In this document: positions 18,284 through 27,061 of the stretch, piece after piece
How the letters are laid out: every line of letters starts with the position of its first letter
How positions within the stretch are numbered: position 1 is the stretch's first letter
NCBI RefSeq assembly: GCF_018448935.1
Contig: NZ_RCWC01000001.1
Location: forward strand, 1 to 64,000
Reading direction: 5' to 3'
DNA: 64,000 bases
Source of the DNA: Photorhabdus noenieputensis
GTDB lineage: Bacteria > Pseudomonadota > Gammaproteobacteria > Enterobacterales > Enterobacteriaceae
Notes under the pieces: generated by a model
What the model was told of the DNA's origin: nothing
The model's input: only the letters and a program-made list of their open reading frames with translations
Databases searched by the model: none
Translations under genes and position numbers: made by a program

Positions 18284-18703
18284 TTAATAGTGCTGTTCAA
18301 ACCAGCTCTCCAGAATAATAACAGCGGAAGTAGCATCTACTTTTCCTTTATTTAAGGCTTTGTAACCACCTCGGTCAAACAGATGAGCGCGGGCTTCAAC
18401 CGTTGTCAGGCGTTCATCTTGGAGCTGGACTTGTACGCCAAACCGGCCATGCAGCCGGTTTGCAAATTTACGTGCTTGCACTGTGACGAATTGCTCAGTG
18501 CCATCCATATTGAGGGGAAGACCAACGATAACCAGATCGGGTTGCCACTCTTTAAGCAATTTTTCGATTTGCTGCCAATTGGGGATACCATCTGTGGCTT
18601 TAAACGAGGTTAATGCTCTGGCGGTACCCGTGATTTCTTGTCCGATGGCTGCGCCGATGCTGCGGGTGCCAAAATCGAAAGCCATTATTGTACGGTTACT
18701 CAT
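18284..18703 (-). CDS. ruvX: Holliday junction resolvase-like / pre-16S rRNA nuclease
   Basis: The YqgF/RuvX family, RNase H fold, 139 residues, involved in 5' maturation of 16S rRNA. Acidic catalytic residues lie in [29 protein letters not shown] and [10 protein letters not shown], the last near a C-terminal Asp in [12 protein letters not shown]. Its ATG follows the yqgE stop with no gap (TAG-ATG), so it is cotranslated with yqgE. Confidence 0.95.
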   Translation of the reverse strand: MSNRTIMAFDFGTRSIGAAIGQEITGTARALTSFKATDGIPNWQQIEKLLKEWQPDLVIVGLPLNMDGTEQFVTVQARKFANRLHGRFGVQVQLQDERLTTVEARAHLFDRGGYKALNKGKVDATSAVIILESWFEQHY

Positions 18704-19267
18704 CTACGCATGTCCTGCTTGTGGCGCAATATTGTAGATATTGATACCGAGCAAAGATGCCGCTTCACGCCAGCGGTCCGCAATGGGTGAGTTGAAAATA
18801 ATATGTGGATCAGCATTTGCCGTTAGCCAACTATTCTCCATTATCTCTTTTTCAAGTTGGCCTTTTTCCCAACTGGCGTACCCCAACGTGACCAATATCT
18901 GTTTTGGTTGGCGTGGTGTACCCAAGGTTTCAAGGACATCTTTGGATGTGGTGATCATTGTGTCATCGGAAATTTTGATACTTGAACTGAAACCTAGTTT
19001 GGGGGTGTGCAATATAAAACCATGATCTTCAGCCAGTGGGCCGCCAGTCATGACAGGTTTGTTTAGATTGATATTTTCATCCCGATCTTCTGGTGATATT
19101 TTCAGCTTTTGTAAAACTTTCCGAACGGAGATTTGCTCAATAGGTTTATTTATCACCAATCCCATTGCCCCATTTTCATTATGTTCACAAATGTAAACAA
19201 CTGAGCGTTTGAAATAGGGATCAGATAATGAGGGCATGGCGATAAGAAAATGGTGCTGTAGATTCAT
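18704..19267 (-). CDS. yqgE: UPF0301 (AlgH-like) protein YqgE
   Basis: 187 residues with the family signatures [52 protein letters not shown] and [14 protein letters not shown]. Function not established. Between gshB and ruvX in the conserved enteric order; its last codon abuts the first codon of ruvX. Confidence 0.95.
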   Translation of the reverse strand: MNLQHHFLIAMPSLSDPYFKRSVVYICEHNENGAMGLVINKPIEQISVRKVLQKLKISPEDRDENINLNKPVMTGGPLAEDHGFILHTPKLGFSSSIKISDDTMITTSKDVLETLGTPRQPKQILVTLGYASWEKGQLEKEIMENSWLTANADPHIIFNSPIADRWREAASLLGINIYNIAPQAGHA

Positions 19268-19304
19268 TTTATTTCTAGTAATTAACCTTGCTATGTAAGG
19301 ATTA

Positions 19305-19329
19305 TTTAGCCCACAGTATGTGGGCTAAA
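19305..19329 (-). terminator. Hairpin after gshB
   Basis: An 11-bp perfect stem tttagcccaca/tgtgggctaaa with a 3-nt loop, lying between the gshB stop (19376) and the yqgE start. It could end part of the gshB message or regulate read-through into yqgE-ruvX. Confidence 0.6.
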
Positions 19330-19375
19330 AGTATAAATGACAAACCCTGACAGGCAAATTCGCAAAAAGAATTTT

Positions 19376-20326
19376 TTATTTCTTTAACCGTTCTTCAATC
19401 GCATTCATTAACATGCCAATGATTGAAATATCAGGGAAAGCGGCTTCTATCTCGCGTGCACAGGTTGGGCTGGTGACATTAATTTCAGTCAGTTTGTCAC
19501 CAATGATGTCCAGACCAACAAAAATTAACCCTTTTTCTTTTAAAGTCGGAGCAACAGCTCTGGCGATAGCCCAGTCACTTTCTGAAAGTGGGAGAGCTTC
19601 ACCACGGCCACCCGCAGCAAGATTACCACGAGTTTCACCTTGGGCAGGGATGCGAGCCAGACAATAAGGAGCGGGTTCACCATCGACAATTAATACTCGT
19701 TTATCGCCTTCTTTTATCGCGGGTAAGAAATTTTGGGCCATACAGAAGCGATTACCATGTTCCGTCAGGGTTTCAATAATAACCCCAACGTTTGGATCAT
19801 CTTTTTTCAGGCGGAATATCGATGCACCGCCCATACCATCTAGTGGTTTAAAGATGACATCGCCATGTTTCTGGTGGAATTCACGCAACTGAACGGCATT
19901 GCGAGTCACTAATGTATCTGGTGTTAAATCAGGGAACCAGGCGGTGAAGAGTTTTTCGTTACAATCACGCAGGCTTTGTGGTTTATTGACAATGAGCGTG
20001 CCTTTCTCTTCCGCGCGTTCCAAGATATAAGTGGCGTAAATGTATTCGGTATCAAATGGCGGATCTTTGCGCATCAGGATGACATCTAATGTTTCCAGTG
20101 CCAGATCTTGTTCTCTATCGAACTGATACCATTGTTGTGGACTGTTTTCTACCTGCAATAAGCGGGTACGTGCGCGGGCTTCCCCTTGGTGCAGATAGAG
20201 ATCACTCATCTCCATATAATGGAGTTCCCAGCCGCGGTGTTGTGCTTCCAATAGCATGGCAAAACTGGTGTCTTTCTTGATGTTGATGGATGAAATAGGG
20301 TCCATCACGATGCCGAGTTTGATCAT
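19376..20326 (-). CDS. gshB: Glutathione synthetase
   Basis: Joins gamma-glutamylcysteine and glycine with ATP to form glutathione. The ATP-grasp enzyme of 316 residues starts MIKLGIVMDPISSINIKKDT, with MRKDPPFDTEYIYATYILE, DVIFKPLDGMGGASIFR (ATP-binding loop) and GLDIIGDKLTEINVTSPT near the end. Full length. Ten bases after the rsmE stop, so likely in one transcript with rsmE upstream. Confidence 0.97.
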   Translation of the reverse strand: MIKLGIVMDPISSINIKKDTSFAMLLEAQHRGWELHYMEMSDLYLHQGEARARTRLLQVENSPQQWYQFDREQDLALETLDVILMRKDPPFDTEYIYATYILERAEEKGTLIVNKPQSLRDCNEKLFTAWFPDLTPDTLVTRNAVQLREFHQKHGDVIFKPLDGMGGASIFRLKKDDPNVGVIIETLTEHGNRFCMAQNFLPAIKEGDKRVLIVDGEPAPYCLARIPAQGETRGNLAAGGRGEALPLSESDWAIARAVAPTLKEKGLIFVGLDIIGDKLTEINVTSPTCAREIEAAFPDISIIGMLMNAIEERLKK

Positions 20327-20335
20327 TCTTTCTCC

Positions 20336-21067
20336 TTAACCCAAATCGCCGAAACGCACTTGTAGTGCAGTAATTGCGGTGAGCGCTGTCGTTTCTGTTC
20401 TCAGTACCCGTGGTCCTAATAGGATATCAGTAAATTGGTAATTAGCTGTCATAGCAATTTCATCTATCGATAATCCGCCTTCCGGGCCGATCAGCAAACG
20501 CACTTTTTCGACAGGTAAAGGCAGGGTATTGATACTTTGGCTGGCTCGTGGATGTAGATTTAATTTTAAACTGCCATCATCTTCCGCACACCAGTGTTCG
20601 AGTTGCATCACTGGGCGAATTTCAGGTATACGGTTGCGACAGCATTGTTCACAGGCAGCAATAGCAATCTTCTGCCACTGTTGAAGTTTTTTAGCCAACC
20701 GTTCTCCATCCAGCTTTACACCGCAACGTTCAGAAATTAAAGGCGTAATAACATTTACCCCTAGTTCTACAGATTTTTGAATGGTGAATTCCATTTTCTC
20801 ACCGCGGGATATGACTTGCCCCAGATGGAGATTCAGTGGTGATTCATTATCGGCAAGTTCGCTGTTGCTGATATGTACTTTGACAGATTTTTTGCTAGCT
20901 TCGGTGATCTGAGCGTTGAAGATCTGATTACTGCCATCAAACAGTTGTAACTGTTGACCATGAGTCATTCTGAGTACCCGCCCAACATGGTTAGCCGCCT
21001 CATCACTCAGATAAATTTCAGTGTTCGATGAGAGTAATTCCGGGTGATATATGCGGGGTATACGCAT
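20336..21067 (-). CDS. rsmE: 16S rRNA (uracil(1498)-N3)-methyltransferase
   Basis: A SPOUT-class methyltransferase making m3U1498 in 16S rRNA. The start is set at ATG 21067 ([14 protein letters not shown]) behind aaggaaag; this gives 243 residues, the E. coli length. Knot motifs: [34 protein letters not shown] and [20 protein letters not shown]. First gene of the rsmE-gshB-(yqgE-ruvX) series. Confidence 0.96.
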   Translation of the reverse strand: MRIPRIYHPELLSSNTEIYLSDEAANHVGRVLRMTHGQQLQLFDGSNQIFNAQITEASKKSVKVHISNSELADNESPLNLHLGQVISRGEKMEFTIQKSVELGVNVITPLISERCGVKLDGERLAKKLQQWQKIAIAACEQCCRNRIPEIRPVMQLEHWCAEDDGSLKLNLHPRASQSINTLPLPVEKVRLLIGPEGGLSIDEIAMTANYQFTDILLGPRVLRTETTALTAITALQVRFGDLG

Positions 21068-21353
21068 GTTTTTCTTTCCTTCCTGCGGGGGCATAAGGCA
21101 ATAAATAATGGAGGGTATGATAATGGAGTCTTAATCCAGTTATCAAGCTATCTCGCTACAGATTGTTATCTCTGAATAAATGTTGCGAGTCTGCTCGCAT
21201 ATTTATATTTAATTTGGTCGTTTTATATTTATTTTGTTGTTTTAAAGTAGTGGTGTTTATTATTATATTTTTATGCCGAAAATATAGTGGATGTTTGTTT
21301 TTTTATTTGGGTGAAGTATTCATTATATAATTAAACCGGAGGTGTTTTATTAA

Positions 21354-22010
21354 GTGGACTTTAATATTAAAGTTATTGTTTTAGCTATTTTTGTTGGAAT
21401 AGTGGTGGGAATAAGTTTGAATAAAACGGTATCACTATTTATTAAAATTATTTATAGATATGAAAAAATAGCTTTTGGTTATTTTCAGATTGAATTAGTA
21501 ACGCTGTTTATAACAGCTTTCTTTATGATTTATTTTCCATTGAATTTTCATTTATATGTTGTTTTGATATTTGTTTGGGTGTTAATTATACTTTCTTTTA
21601 TTGATATAAAAATTAAGTTATTGCCAGATATAATAAATTATCCATTTTTATGGTTAGGGTTATTATTGAATTTGAAGCAAACTTTTGTGCCTATTGAACA
21701 CGCTGTGACAGGTGCGATTGCGGGTTATTTGATTTTATGGTCGCTCTATTGGTTATTCAAAATAATTTGTCATAAAGAAGGGTTAGGATATGGTGATTTT
21801 AAGTTAATGGCGGCGGTTAGTGCTTGGTTGGGGATTGGCGCAATTCCTTTATTAATGTTTTTATCCTCGCTGTTTGGTGTTATTGGGTGTTTGTGGATGT
21901 GGAGAATACGAGGAAAGTATCCAGAGTCTGTTGCTTTTGGCCCATATATAGCCATTTCTGCGGTCATAATGATCTATATGCACTTATTGGGAATAGATGG
22001 ATTATCGTGA
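21354..22010 (+). CDS. Prepilin peptidase-like A24 protease, single-domain
   Basis: An integral membrane aspartic protease of 218 residues. GTG start at 21354 with ggaggt 10 nt upstream. At least six hydrophobic segments. The catalytic pair is visible: Asp84 in SFIDIKIKLLPD and Asp148 in GLGYGDFKLMA, followed by FGPYIAI. The N-terminal cytoplasmic methylase domain with paired CxxC motifs of GspO/PilD is missing, so it can be predicted to cleave leader peptides without N-methylation. No pilin or secretion genes are adjacent. AT-richer than the flanking core genes, which suggests acquisition. Confidence 0.85.
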   Translation: MDFNIKVIVLAIFVGIVVGISLNKTVSLFIKIIYRYEKIAFGYFQIELVTLFITAFFMIYFPLNFHLYVVLIFVWVLIILSFIDIKIKLLPDIINYPFLWLGLLLNLKQTFVPIEHAVTGAIAGYLILWSLYWLFKIICHKEGLGYGDFKLMAAVSAWLGIGAIPLLMFLSSLFGVIGCLWMWRIRGKYPESVAFGPYIAISAVIMIYMHLLGIDGLS

Positions 22011-22076
22011 ATGGCACCCGATAGCTGAAAATGTATGGGTGCCAGTAGTTAAAATTGTGGTATCAAAACTGTGGTA

Positions 22077-22718
22077 TTAAAACTGACAGTGAATCAGTGC
22101 ATCTTGCCAACGTTTGGGTTGTCCCAAGTATTTATCAAGAGAAATAATAGATAGCTCGTTTCTGTTATTTTCTAAAATAAATGTAGGGAAGCCTGAACCG
22201 CCAACTGCTGCCAATAGTTCACGGCTTTTCCTAATATGTTGGAGACTTTCTGATTCATTATTCAGTGTCAGATCTTGCTGAAACAGTTCTGAATCAAGCT
22301 GCAACTCATTTGCTAAATTCAATAATGTTTCAGTTTCGCTGATTTTTAATCCACGAACATAATGCGCTTTTTGTACTGCCAGTAACATTTCGACACCTTT
22401 GCCAGCCAACTTTTCTGCTGCAAGAATGGCTGATATTGGTGGTAATGAATCCATAATCAGTGATTTATCATTTAACAGTGCGACATATTGCTCACTGAAA
22501 ATTTGCCCGGTAAGGCTTGCGATCCGTTTATCCTGACTAAGGACATAATCACGCCATGTGCTGTCTATTTGGCGTCTGTTATCACCTGTCAGCATTCCGC
22601 CGCCATGCAATTCAATTTTCACATTTGCGACCTCTTTTGCTACTTGTATCAGAGAGGAAACGCCATAACACCAGCCACATAGTGGATCATAGATATAATG
22701 CAGAGTCATTCCGGGCAT
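22077..22718 (-). CDS. DsbA-family thioredoxin-like protein
   Basis: 213 residues, thioredoxin fold with a helical insertion, no signal peptide, redox motif C14-G-W-C17 in YIYDPLCGWCYG and the cis-Pro loop GGSGFPTFIL. It resembles cytoplasmic FrnE/2-hydroxychromene isomerase-like DsbA relatives. It lies 31 bp after the metallo-beta-lactamase-fold gene and probably forms a two-gene unit with it, opposite to a LysR gene that may control both. Substrate unknown. Confidence 0.8.
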   Translation of the reverse strand: MPGMTLHYIYDPLCGWCYGVSSLIQVAKEVANVKIELHGGGMLTGDNRRQIDSTWRDYVLSQDKRIASLTGQIFSEQYVALLNDKSLIMDSLPPISAILAAEKLAGKGVEMLLAVQKAHYVRGLKISETETLLNLANELQLDSELFQQDLTLNNESESLQHIRKSRELLAAVGGSGFPTFILENNRNELSIISLDKYLGQPKRWQDALIHCQF

Positions 22719-22749
22719 ATTACTTATTCCTGAAAAAGAGTTAGTTCAC

Positions 22750-23634
22750 TTATTGGGGCCACTTCATTTCGCCTTTCAGCACTTTGGCACTTAATTCGAG
22801 ACTGGATTTGTCTGCAAGTTTTGGATAGCACTTTTCCATTGCGGCTATCAGCGCTTTTGAATCTTTCGCTTTTGCCAGCTCTTTTTCAAAAGTAGTCAGG
22901 TATCTTTGCGTAAATTTGACTGATTCCAATGTCATTGGTGTGTTGCCAATGAAATGTCCCGGAACTACAACTGTTGGTTTCAGCTCTTGTATACGATCTA
23001 GTGTCTGCATCCAGTTTTTACGCGATTCTTTAGTCTGTGTATCTGCCATCCAGACATGAATGTTGCCTGAAACGGTGACACCGCCTACTACCGCTTTCAG
23101 TTTTGGTATCCAAACAAAAGTACGGTCGGCCGCAGGGCCATCAAGACCTTCGACGATTAACTTCTCACCGTCAACTGTAAAAGTGTTACCTTCCAACGGT
23201 TGCGGCACGATAACTTTTTTGGGGGCCTGTTCTTTCAGAACACCTCCCCAATAAGCCAGTTTGCCATCTTTGGTCTTTTTGATTTCTTTAATGGTTTCTG
23301 GTGATGCAATGACTTTGGCGTTAGGGAACGCTTTGGTCAGTGTATCAAGGCCAAAATAGAAATCAGGATCAGACTGACTGATATAGATAGTTGTCAGTTT
23401 TCTGCCGGTATACTTAATTCTTCTGGCCAGTGCTTCAGCGTCATTTTTTTGGAACTGAGCATCGATCAGTACAACTTCTCTATCACCGATGATGAGCTCA
23501 GAAGAGACGGGAAATATGCTTCTTTCACCTGGATTGAAAACATCCAGTTTTAGGTTAGTGGCTTGTGCCAGAGAAATGGTACCCAAGGAAAGGATACCTG
23601 CCAGCGCAATATTTAGTGTTGTTTTGCGAGTCAT
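22750..23634 (-). CDS. Exported MBL-fold protein with degenerate metal site
   Basis: ATG 23634 gives a signal peptide (MTRKTTLNIALAGILSLG..LAQA) and a product of 294 residues; the longer in-frame extension upstream adds no plausible sequence. The metallo-beta-lactamase fold is recognisable (SELIIGDREVVLIDAQFQ, TTIYISQSDPDFYFGL, VVPGHFIGNT), but the HxHxDH zinc motif reads S-Q-S-D-P-D-F, so most metal ligands of the first site are absent. A classic hydrolase role is therefore doubtful. Divergent from a LysR regulator (103 bp between starts) and followed by a DsbA-like gene. Confidence 0.8.
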   Translation of the reverse strand: MTRKTTLNIALAGILSLGTISLAQATNLKLDVFNPGERSIFPVSSELIIGDREVVLIDAQFQKNDAEALARRIKYTGRKLTTIYISQSDPDFYFGLDTLTKAFPNAKVIASPETIKEIKKTKDGKLAYWGGVLKEQAPKKVIVPQPLEGNTFTVDGEKLIVEGLDGPAADRTFVWIPKLKAVVGGVTVSGNIHVWMADTQTKESRKNWMQTLDRIQELKPTVVVPGHFIGNTPMTLESVKFTQRYLTTFEKELAKAKDSKALIAAMEKCYPKLADKSSLELSAKVLKGEMKWPQ

Positions 23635-23737
23635 GATTAAATTCCTGATGTTGTGTGTAGCAAGGTTCATAATAAGTTGCGTTTTTCGATGAAAAAACCG
23701 CATAATTGGCAATTGTTTGTTGCATAAATCGAGCTAA

Positions 23738-24655
23738 TTGATGGATAGAGTCACTGCTGCGCAAGTGTTCACTATAATTGTAGAACAAGGCAGCATGATT
23801 GCCGCATCGGAACGGTTAGATATGTCGCGGGCAATGGTATCCCGCTATCTGGCTGAAATGGAAAAGTGGGCGGGAGTACGTCTGTTACATCGTACAACGA
23901 GAAAGATCAGCCTGACATCGGCAGGAGAGATCGCCTATCAGCGCAGTCGTAAATTATTGCAATTGGCGGAAGAGATACCAGTTCATCAACCAGTGGAAGC
24001 ACAGGAGCTGAGTGGCCTTTTGCGGATAAGCAGTTCTCAATCTCTGGCGGTGAGCGCGTTGTCTGTGGCGATTCCTGAGTTTATGCAGATTTACCCTCAG
24101 ATAGCTATTGATATGCAAATGAGCAATAAGGCAATAAATTTGGTTGAGGAGCGGATAGATTTAGCGTTACGCATCACGAATAATCTGGAACCGAATTTGA
24201 TCGCCAGACCGTTATCGACATGTCATTCTGTGGTTTGCGCGGCCCCTTCCTACCTGATGGGAAAAATGCGTCCTCAAAAGCCTGCTGATTTAGCCCTGCA
24301 TAACTGTATGACTTATAACTTCTTTGGCAAAAGTCTTTGGCTATTTGAACGCCGAGGGGAAAAATATTCTGTTCCTGTTAGCGGTATTTTGAGTGCTAAT
24401 GAATCGATGGTGTTAATGGAAGCAACGTTGCAAGGAGCGGGAATCGCCATGCAACCCTATTATTCTGTCGCTTCGCATTTGGCGTCAGGAAAATTGATTC
24501 AGTTGTTGCCGGAATATCGACCTCAGGCTATGGGAATTTATGGTATTTATGCCAGCCGTCAAAATATGCCAGCAACGCTGAGGGCATTACTGGATTTTCT
24601 GGTTCAGTGGTTTGCTTCTTCTCCGTACTGGCAAGCACTAATGTTGAAAAGCTGA
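23738..24655 (+). CDS. LysR-family transcriptional regulator
   Basis: 305 residues: N-terminal winged HTH (FTIIVEQGSMIAASERLDMS..VSRYLAEME, HRTTRKISLT) and the substrate-binding domain. The RTTR-ISLT style is that of the DsdC/AaeR-type LysR branch. Divergent from the MBL-fold/DsbA-like pair, which it probably regulates. Its last 18 bp overlap the 3' end of the convergent lysR (24638-24655). Confidence 0.88.
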   Translation: MMDRVTAAQVFTIIVEQGSMIAASERLDMSRAMVSRYLAEMEKWAGVRLLHRTTRKISLTSAGEIAYQRSRKLLQLAEEIPVHQPVEAQELSGLLRISSSQSLAVSALSVAIPEFMQIYPQIAIDMQMSNKAINLVEERIDLALRITNNLEPNLIARPLSTCHSVVCAAPSYLMGKMRPQKPADLALHNCMTYNFFGKSLWLFERRGEKYSVPVSGILSANESMVLMEATLQGAGIAMQPYYSVASHLASGKLIQLLPEYRPQAMGIYGIYASRQNMPATLRALLDFLVQWFASSPYWQALMLKS

Positions 24656-25573
24656 CTTTAGTTTTTGAGGAAATAGGGCAATTTGTGCTTTTAGGTGTTC
24701 AATAAAAGTATCGACTGGGGCAGAAGAAGGGCGGTGGATGGGCTTTATCAGGCTGACAGTAAAAGGAATGTTGATACTGAATGGGCGAGCGCATATTTCA
24801 GATTTGCCGTGGCTGTCCAGATAATCGAGTACGGTCAGTGGGTTGACAATAGAAACACCAATGCTTTCGCGCACCATTGCACATACTGATGCAGCACTAT
24901 GAGTTTCCATAATCATGCGTCGGCGAATATGGTGTTCTGCGAATATTCCATCAATGAGCTGCCGGTAGCTATCCGTTATCGAAAGGCTGATAAAATTTTG
25001 TTCGCTGAAATCTTCGGGAGTCAATAACGGCTTATGACTGAGAGGATGAGCGGCAGGCAATACGCAAATTTCATTCAGTGTGATCAATGTTTCTCTCTGT
25101 GTACCCGGTGGTGTCTGCAAATGTTCTGTCAAACCCAAATCATGGCGTTGAGCTGAGAGCCACTCTTCCAGTAGCGGTGATTCCTGTGGAATGATGGTTA
25201 AATTAGTCTCAGGATATTGACGGATAAAGTGATGGCAAACCTTCGGTAATAGTGATTGAGAAAATACCGGCAGGCAGGCGATGGAAAGCTGAGCATGTTG
25301 AAATTTACGTATATTGTCAGCCGCATTCATTATTCTTTCGAGTCCATAATAAGAGCGCTGAACTTCTTCAAAAAGGCGTAATCCTTGTGCTGTTGGATGC
25401 AGGCGGCCTTTTACTCGGTCAAATAGTTTGAATTTTATTAGATGCTCGAATCGTGCTAATTCACGACTGACGGTTGGTTGTGATGTTTGTAATAAAATAG
25501 CCGCTTCTGTCAGGTTTTTTGTCGTCATTACCGCATGGAAGATTTCAATATGGCGCCATGAACAAGAAGACAT
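24638..25573 (-). CDS. lysR: Transcriptional activator of lysA
   Basis: 311 residues, the length of E. coli LysR, with close family features: RHIEIFHAVMTTKNLTEAA, LLQTSQPTVSRELARFE, SIACLPVFSQSLLPK, QESPLLEEWLSAQRHDLGL and ETHSAASVCAMVRESIGV. It activates lysA when lysine is low and diaminopimelate is available. Divergent from lysA with a 125-bp shared control region. Confidence 0.95.
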   Translation of the reverse strand: MSSCSWRHIEIFHAVMTTKNLTEAAILLQTSQPTVSRELARFEHLIKFKLFDRVKGRLHPTAQGLRLFEEVQRSYYGLERIMNAADNIRKFQHAQLSIACLPVFSQSLLPKVCHHFIRQYPETNLTIIPQESPLLEEWLSAQRHDLGLTEHLQTPPGTQRETLITLNEICVLPAAHPLSHKPLLTPEDFSEQNFISLSITDSYRQLIDGIFAEHHIRRRMIMETHSAASVCAMVRESIGVSIVNPLTVLDYLDSHGKSEICARPFSINIPFTVSLIKPIHRPSSAPVDTFIEHLKAQIALFPQKLKSAFQH

Positions 25574-25698
25574 AAATTGTTCCTTTCAGATAGTAATTCT
25601 ATATCACAGATGAATAGACTATAACGAAATGGATATTTTTATTCCTGTTTTTTACTGCCAATAATGGGTTATCTGTTGACTTTGTGAGAGAAACCCTG

Positions 25699-26991
25699 AT
25701 GAGTACTTTTACCCCCAATTTTACCCGCAATAGTTGTCCTAATCTGATACCGGAGAGTTTGGGTCGTCTGCCAGAAACGTATGGTACTCCATTATGGGTT
25801 TACGATAGTGAAACAATTATCCAAAAAATCAAATTGTTATGTCATTTTGATGTGGTCAGGTTTGCTCAGAAAGCTTGTTCTAATACTCATATTTTGCGCC
25901 TGATGCGTGAATATGGTGTGAAAGTTGATGCCGTTTCGCTAGGGGAAATTGAGCGTGCTTTACGGGCCGGGTTTTGTCCAGGGCAAGAAGTATCAGATAT
26001 CGTTTTTACTGCTGATTTAATCGATGTACCGACGTTGCAACAAGTAACCAAATTGGATATTCCGGTTAATGCGGGTTCTATCGATATGTTGGAACAGATT
26101 GGTCAATGTAAACAAGGGCATCCGGTATGGTTGCGGATTAATCCTGGGTTTGGTCATGGTCATAGCCAGAAGACAAACACGGGGGGGGAAAACAGTAAAC
26201 ATGGTATTTGGTATCAGGATCTTCCACAGGCAATTGAGAAAATCCGCCACTATGGATTGAAATTGCTTGGTTTACATATGCATATTGGCTCTGGTGTTGA
26301 TTATCATCACCTTGCCAGTGTGTGCAATGCGATGGTTGAACAGGTTATTCTCTGTGGTGAAGATATTCAGGCAATTTCAGCCGGCGGGGGTTTATCGACG
26401 CCTTATCATCAGGGAGATGAGCGAATCAATATCGCTCATTATTTTGGGTTGTGGGATGATGCTCGTAAAAAGATTGAGCAGCATTTAGGTCATAAAGTTG
26501 AGTTAGAAATTGAACCGGGGCGTTTTTTGGTAGCGGAATCTGGCGTTCTGATGACAGAAGTTCGGGCGGTTAAGCAGATGGGCAACCGTAATTATGTTCT
26601 GGTGGATGCGGGTTTCAATGACTTAATGCGTCCAGTAATGTATGGCAGTTATCACCATATCTCAGTTTTGCCTGCTGATGGACGTAAGATTGAGCAATTG
26701 CCATTGCGGGAAACGTTAGTTGCGGGGCCGTTATGTGAATCCGGTGATATCTTTACCCAGGTTGAGGGCGGGGGGATTGCGCCAAGAGCGTTGCCACCTG
26801 TTCAAGTTGGCGACTATTTAGTTTTTCATGATACTGGTGCCTATGGGGCGTCAATGTCCTCCAATTACAATAGCCGTCCACTGATCTCTGAGGTGTTGTT
26901 TGTTAATGGTGAGCCTCAATTAATTCGCCGCCGTCAAACGATTGAAGAGTTGTTAGCATTGGAAGAAGTATCCTGTACCTCTATGCCATAA
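25699..26991 (+). CDS. lysA: Diaminopimelate decarboxylase
   Basis: Last step of lysine synthesis: meso-diaminopimelate to L-lysine and CO2, PLP-dependent. ATG 25699 is preferred over an in-frame GTG at 25684 (product MSTFTPNFTRNS..). 430 residues. The PLP lysine is in VVRFAQKACSN, with NPGFGHGHSQKTNTGGENSK, HMHIGSGVDY, LEIEPGRFLVAESG, AGPLCESGDIFTQ and the tail RRRQTIEELLALE. Divergent from lysR. Confidence 0.96.
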   Translation: MSTFTPNFTRNSCPNLIPESLGRLPETYGTPLWVYDSETIIQKIKLLCHFDVVRFAQKACSNTHILRLMREYGVKVDAVSLGEIERALRAGFCPGQEVSDIVFTADLIDVPTLQQVTKLDIPVNAGSIDMLEQIGQCKQGHPVWLRINPGFGHGHSQKTNTGGENSKHGIWYQDLPQAIEKIRHYGLKLLGLHMHIGSGVDYHHLASVCNAMVEQVILCGEDIQAISAGGGLSTPYHQGDERINIAHYFGLWDDARKKIEQHLGHKVELEIEPGRFLVAESGVLMTEVRAVKQMGNRNYVLVDAGFNDLMRPVMYGSYHHISVLPADGRKIEQLPLRETLVAGPLCESGDIFTQVEGGGIAPRALPPVQVGDYLVFHDTGAYGASMSSNYNSRPLISEVLFVNGEPQLIRRRQTIEELLALEEVSCTSMP

Positions 26992-26994
26992 AAG

Positions 26995-27024
26995 ATGGGG
27001 CGATACTTTAAGATATCGCCCCAT
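26995..27024 (+). terminator. lysA terminator
   Basis: An 11-bp stem atggggcgata/tatcgccccat with a short loop 4 bp past the lysA stop, then an AT-rich stretch. It may also serve fadE from the other side. Confidence 0.7.
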
Positions 27025-27061
27025 GATTAATTTAGCTCTTAATGCTCTTTAATCGTCAGTT

